64,000 nucleotides of DNA from assembly GCF_024508295.1 (NCBI RefSeq), contig NZ_CP101990.1, positions 2,852,001-2,916,000 on the forward strand, in the 5' to 3' direction. The notes under the pieces are model-generated. The model did no database searches. It saw only the letters and a list, made by a program, of their open reading frames with translations, and was not told the DNA's origin. Of the stretch, positions 61,777 through 64,000 are shown one piece after another. The translations under genes were made by a program, and so were the position numbers. This DNA is from Aeromicrobium duanguangcaii. Lineage in GTDB: Bacteria > Actinomycetota > Actinomycetes > Propionibacteriales > Nocardioidaceae. Position 1 is the stretch's first letter; the number at the start of each line of letters is the position of its first letter.

Positions 61777-61818
61777 GGCGTCAGCGTACCCGTCCCGGCG
61801 GGGCGCTCGCGGGCGGAG

Positions 61819-63039
61819 TCAGTCGACGAGACGACGCACCCGATCGCGGGCGCGGCGCCACGTGGCGCGTGCGAACCCGGCGGTCGGCACCGGCTGGGCG
61901 CCGAGCATCGCCTCGGGAACCTTGCCGCGTCCGACGACCTCGGGCAGACCGCTGGCGTGGACCAGGCCCATCAGCGCCGCGGCGCCCAGCTCCGGCGGCA
62001 GGATCGGGTCGGGCGTCCGGGCGCCCTTGGGCCGCAGACCGGACGTCGGCATGGCGCCCAAGGTCGAGGGGTCCCCGACGACCTGGACTCCGCTCGCGGC
62101 GATCCACTCACCCATCCGGCCGCCCAGCTCGGCCGCCTCGCGCGCGGCCCAGCGCGGCGTCAGCAGGCGCGGCTCGTCCGGCGCGGGGGTGCGCTGTTGG
62201 AGGTACCGCGCAACGCCGAACCGGATGGCGTGGTGGTGCACCGTGCGGGGCAGGCCCGACTTCGCGAACTGGCGGTTGAACTCGCGCAGCAGCTCGATCT
62301 CGGGCCAGGTCAGGGAGCGGTTGTCCACGACCGGAGTGGGCAGGGTCCCGGCCCGCAACGAGAAGAGCCCTTCGACGTCGCGCAGCAGCTGCTCGGGATC
62401 GGACTCGTCGAGCACCACGACGACGACCCGGTCCGGCCCGACGACCTCGGCCCAGCGGGCGACGAGCCGGTCGTGCCGGTGGCGCCACCAGAACGACGGC
62501 GTCAGCGTCGTGGTCTCGGGCTCGCGCAGCATCGCCTTGAGCCACTTGCCGTAGCCGGTCTTCATGCCGTTCTGGACGTACTGCTGCCACTGCGACGGCA
62601 TGATCCGCGGCAACGGCCGCAGGGTCACCAGGACATAGGGGTCGTCCCCGCCGAGCTCGGCCACGGCGCGGCGGACGGCGGACTCGCGGGCGTCCGCGAA
62701 GAACTCGCTGCTGACCAGCACGGTCCGGTCCTGCTGCGCGTTGACCTCCTTGACCAGGCGGCGCCACGGCCGGTCGGTGGACGGGGCATCGAACGGCGGC
62801 CGGGGGTTCTCGCGCGCGAGCATCGACAGGACCTCGTCGATCGGCTGGCTGGTCGCGCCGGCGTAGTGCAACCCCTGGGCCGCCACCTCGTCGCGCGCGT
62901 CGTGCAGGGACCGCTGGACCGAGGTCGTCCCCGTCTTGTGCGGGCCGATGTGCAGCACCCGCGCACCAGGCGGGAAGTGGAAGCTCGAACGGAGGGTCAC
63001 GTCAATCGAAGGTATCCCTGGCGCGGTGGCGCCGCCCAT
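61819..63039 (-). CDS. Sulfotransferase-like P-loop protein
   Basis: A 406-residue protein. The segment VLHIGPHKTGTTSVQRSL near residue 25 is the 5'-phosphosulfate-binding loop (KTGTTS) of sulfotransferases that use PAPS, and VLVSSEFFADA and LRPLPRIMPSQWQQY fit the region around the 3'-phosphate site. The rest is not recognised. Start may be ATG 63039, which overlaps the stop of the upstream gene by 1 nt, or GTG 63000, 13 codons later. There are no sulfate-activation genes nearby. Could sulfate a sugar or lipid; unproven. Confidence 0.65.
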   Translation of the reverse strand: MGGATAPGIPSIDVTLRSSFHFPPGARVLHIGPHKTGTTSVQRSLHDARDEVAAQGLHYAGATSQPIDEVLSMLARENPRPPFDAPSTDRPWRRLVKEVNAQQDRTVLVSSEFFADARESAVRRAVAELGGDDPYVLVTLRPLPRIMPSQWQQYVQNGMKTGYGKWLKAMLREPETTTLTPSFWWRHRHDRLVARWAEVVGPDRVVVVVLDESDPEQLLRDVEGLFSLRAGTLPTPVVDNRSLTWPEIELLREFNRQFAKSGLPRTVHHHAIRFGVARYLQQRTPAPDEPRLLTPRWAAREAAELGGRMGEWIAASGVQVVGDPSTLGAMPTSGLRPKGARTPDPILPPELGAAALMGLVHASGLPEVVGRGKVPEAMLGAQPVPTAGFARATWRRARDRVRRLVD

Positions 63040-64000
63040 CAGGGAGTGGCCGCCACCGGCAGTGTCGTGTAGTCGCCCACGTCGATCACGCCGCCGGGCT
63101 TGAACGTGACGACCTGCAGTCCGACGACCCGGCTGTCCTCGAAGGTCAGCACGGCCACCTGCGCGTCGCGGCGCAGCTTCGTGCCGAGCGCGAACGCGTA
63201 CACCGCGCCGCCGGTGGAGCCGATCGTCAGCCGGGTCGACGTGCCGTTGGGCCCCTCGGTGCTGACGGGTCCCTCCTGGCGGTGCAGGTGGCCGCTGATC
63301 GCCAGGTCGACGCAGCCCTGAGCGACGGCCGCCTTCGCCGAGGCTGCGCTGTGGGTGAGCAGCAGACTGACATCACCGTCCTCGCACGCCGTCTCGGCCA
63401 GCGCCGTGTTCTGGTCGCGGATGGCGGCGATGTTGTCGTCCTCGTTGCCGTTGTAGCCGGCGGTCAGGCCCGAGCTGCGCGGGTCGCTCTCGCCGAGCAT
63501 GCGCACGCCCTCGACCTCGACGGGCTCGCCGTCGAGCACGATGAAGTCGCGGCGCTCCATCTCGTCCAGCACGTGGTCGCCGGTGTCATGGTTGCCCGCC
63601 ACGGCGACGATCGGCAGGTCGGCGAACGTCTGGCGCAGCGACTTGATGCTGAAGGCCTCCCACGAGGCCCCGTTCGAGGTGTCGTCGCCGAGGTCGATCA
63701 CGAAGGACGCGTTCGCGGCGTCGGCGACCTCACGGGCCACCGGGTCCATGCCGACGTTGTTGTGGCGGTCGGTGACGACCAGTGCGGTGGTCTGCCCGTC
63801 CTCGGGGGCGCGGACGGCGATGCCCCGCGTCTTCTCGGTCAGGTCGGAGTAGAACGACAGCGACGCCTGGTAGGTGTCGAGCGCGCCCTGGACGATGGCC
63901 TTGCTGGTGGCGGTGGCCGCCCCGCGCGAGATCTCGACCCGGTCCAGGCGTGGCTCGTCGGGCAGCTCGGGGAACTCCTGGCGGATCGGGACCCAGGCCA
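63039..64000 (-). CDS. Metallophosphoesterase, 3' part
   Basis: About 320 residues visible, continuing off the right edge; the start is not in the window, and the Met at 63749 is internal because the frame stays open with conserved sequence before it. Calcineurin-like motifs in order: VVTDRHNN, VIDLGDDTS, VAVAGNHDT, LLTHSA and ISGHLHRQEG, all metal-ligand blocks. The upstream part (RGIAVRAPEDGQTTALVVTD) precedes the domain and may include a membrane anchor beyond the edge. Substrate unknown. Overlaps the sulfotransferase-like gene by 1 nt. Confidence 0.85.
   Translation of the reverse strand, partial: AWVPIRQEFPELPDEPRLDRVEISRGAATATSKAIVQGALDTYQASLSFYSDLTEKTRGIAVRAPEDGQTTALVVTDRHNNVGMDPVAREVADAANASFVIDLGDDTSNGASWEAFSIKSLRQTFADLPIVAVAGNHDTGDHVLDEMERRDFIVLDGEPVEVEGVRMLGESDPRSSGLTAGYNGNEDDNIAAIRDQNTALAETACEDGDVSLLLTHSAASAKAAVAQGCVDLAISGHLHRQEGPVSTEGPNGTSTRLTIGSTGGAVYAFALGTKLRRDAQVAVLTFEDSRVVGLQVVTFKPGGVIDVGDYTTLPVAATP

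Noticed and set aside
59938..63072. Open plus-strand frame of about 1040 codons antisense to the anthranilate synthase and sulfotransferase genes
   Set aside because: Mirror of real genes in G+C-rich DNA; biased low-complexity translation with no recognisable motif and no ribosome site.

Overview
The window reads as chromosomal DNA of a high-G+C Gram-positive actinobacterium. Nearly every gene has G/C-rich third positions and GTG starts are common. The markers are actinobacterial: a complete mce lipid-import operon, a class E sortase, a mycothiol-dependent isomerase family protein, a FadE5-type acyl-CoA dehydrogenase, an MprAB-PepD-like stress module and a WW-type trp leader peptide. A Nocardioidaceae-like source (Nocardioides or Aeromicrobium type) is my inference, not a demonstrated identity.

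Left part (1-20 kb): the 5' end of map, a secreted S55-type peptidase homologue, and a short fatty-acid operon (MaoC, acyl-CoA dehydrogenase, SDR) behind a palindromic operator. A class E sortase is divergent from it. The mce operon follows on the minus strand (5517-16068): ATPase, two YrbE permeases, six Mce proteins and two Mce-associated proteins, nearly all translationally coupled. Then come an LPATG-anchored surface protein and a ykoEDC-type ECF transporter for a thiamine precursor under a TPP riboswitch.

Middle (20-38 kb): a large cell-wall repeat protein (two related domains, TEPT and SEPT repeat arrays, LASTG sorting signal), a NUDIX-like protein with a coupled MFS transporter, and a large membrane Fe-S reductase with a long acidic tail. 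These are followed by an ABC-2 exporter, pseudouridine catabolism (psuK/psuG), an AbiEi/DUF559-like protein, a HAD phosphatase, dcd and a universal stress protein. Around tRNA-Gly(CCC) there is a decayed DUF202 gene and an acyltransferase of atypical composition. An epoxide-hydrolase-like enzyme, an enoyl-CoA hydratase, a TauE-type exporter and a LysR regulator follow.

Right part (38-64 kb): a 36-codon membrane peptide gene divergent from lysR, a FadE5-like dehydrogenase behind two palindromes, and metabolic and transport genes separated by long hairpin repeats. A branched-chain/pyruvate-type 2-oxoacid dehydrogenase operon (E1alpha, E1beta, E2) sits behind a perfect CRP/GlxR-type site and is preceded by a HisC/Pat aminotransferase. 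Then come a holin-like membrane protein, LMW-PTP, fructosamine kinase and the two-component/HtrA module. A Tat-exported amine oxidase is paired with a secreted RidA homologue next to tatB and tatA-tatC. The window ends with a fused anthranilate synthase with a trp attenuator, a sulfotransferase-like protein and a partial metallophosphoesterase.

Functional threads: lipid and fatty-acid uptake and oxidation (mce, MaoC/ACAD, FadE5, ECH), sortase-anchored surface proteins, and export of oxidative enzymes through Tat. No prophage, transposase, CRISPR array or rRNA was seen.
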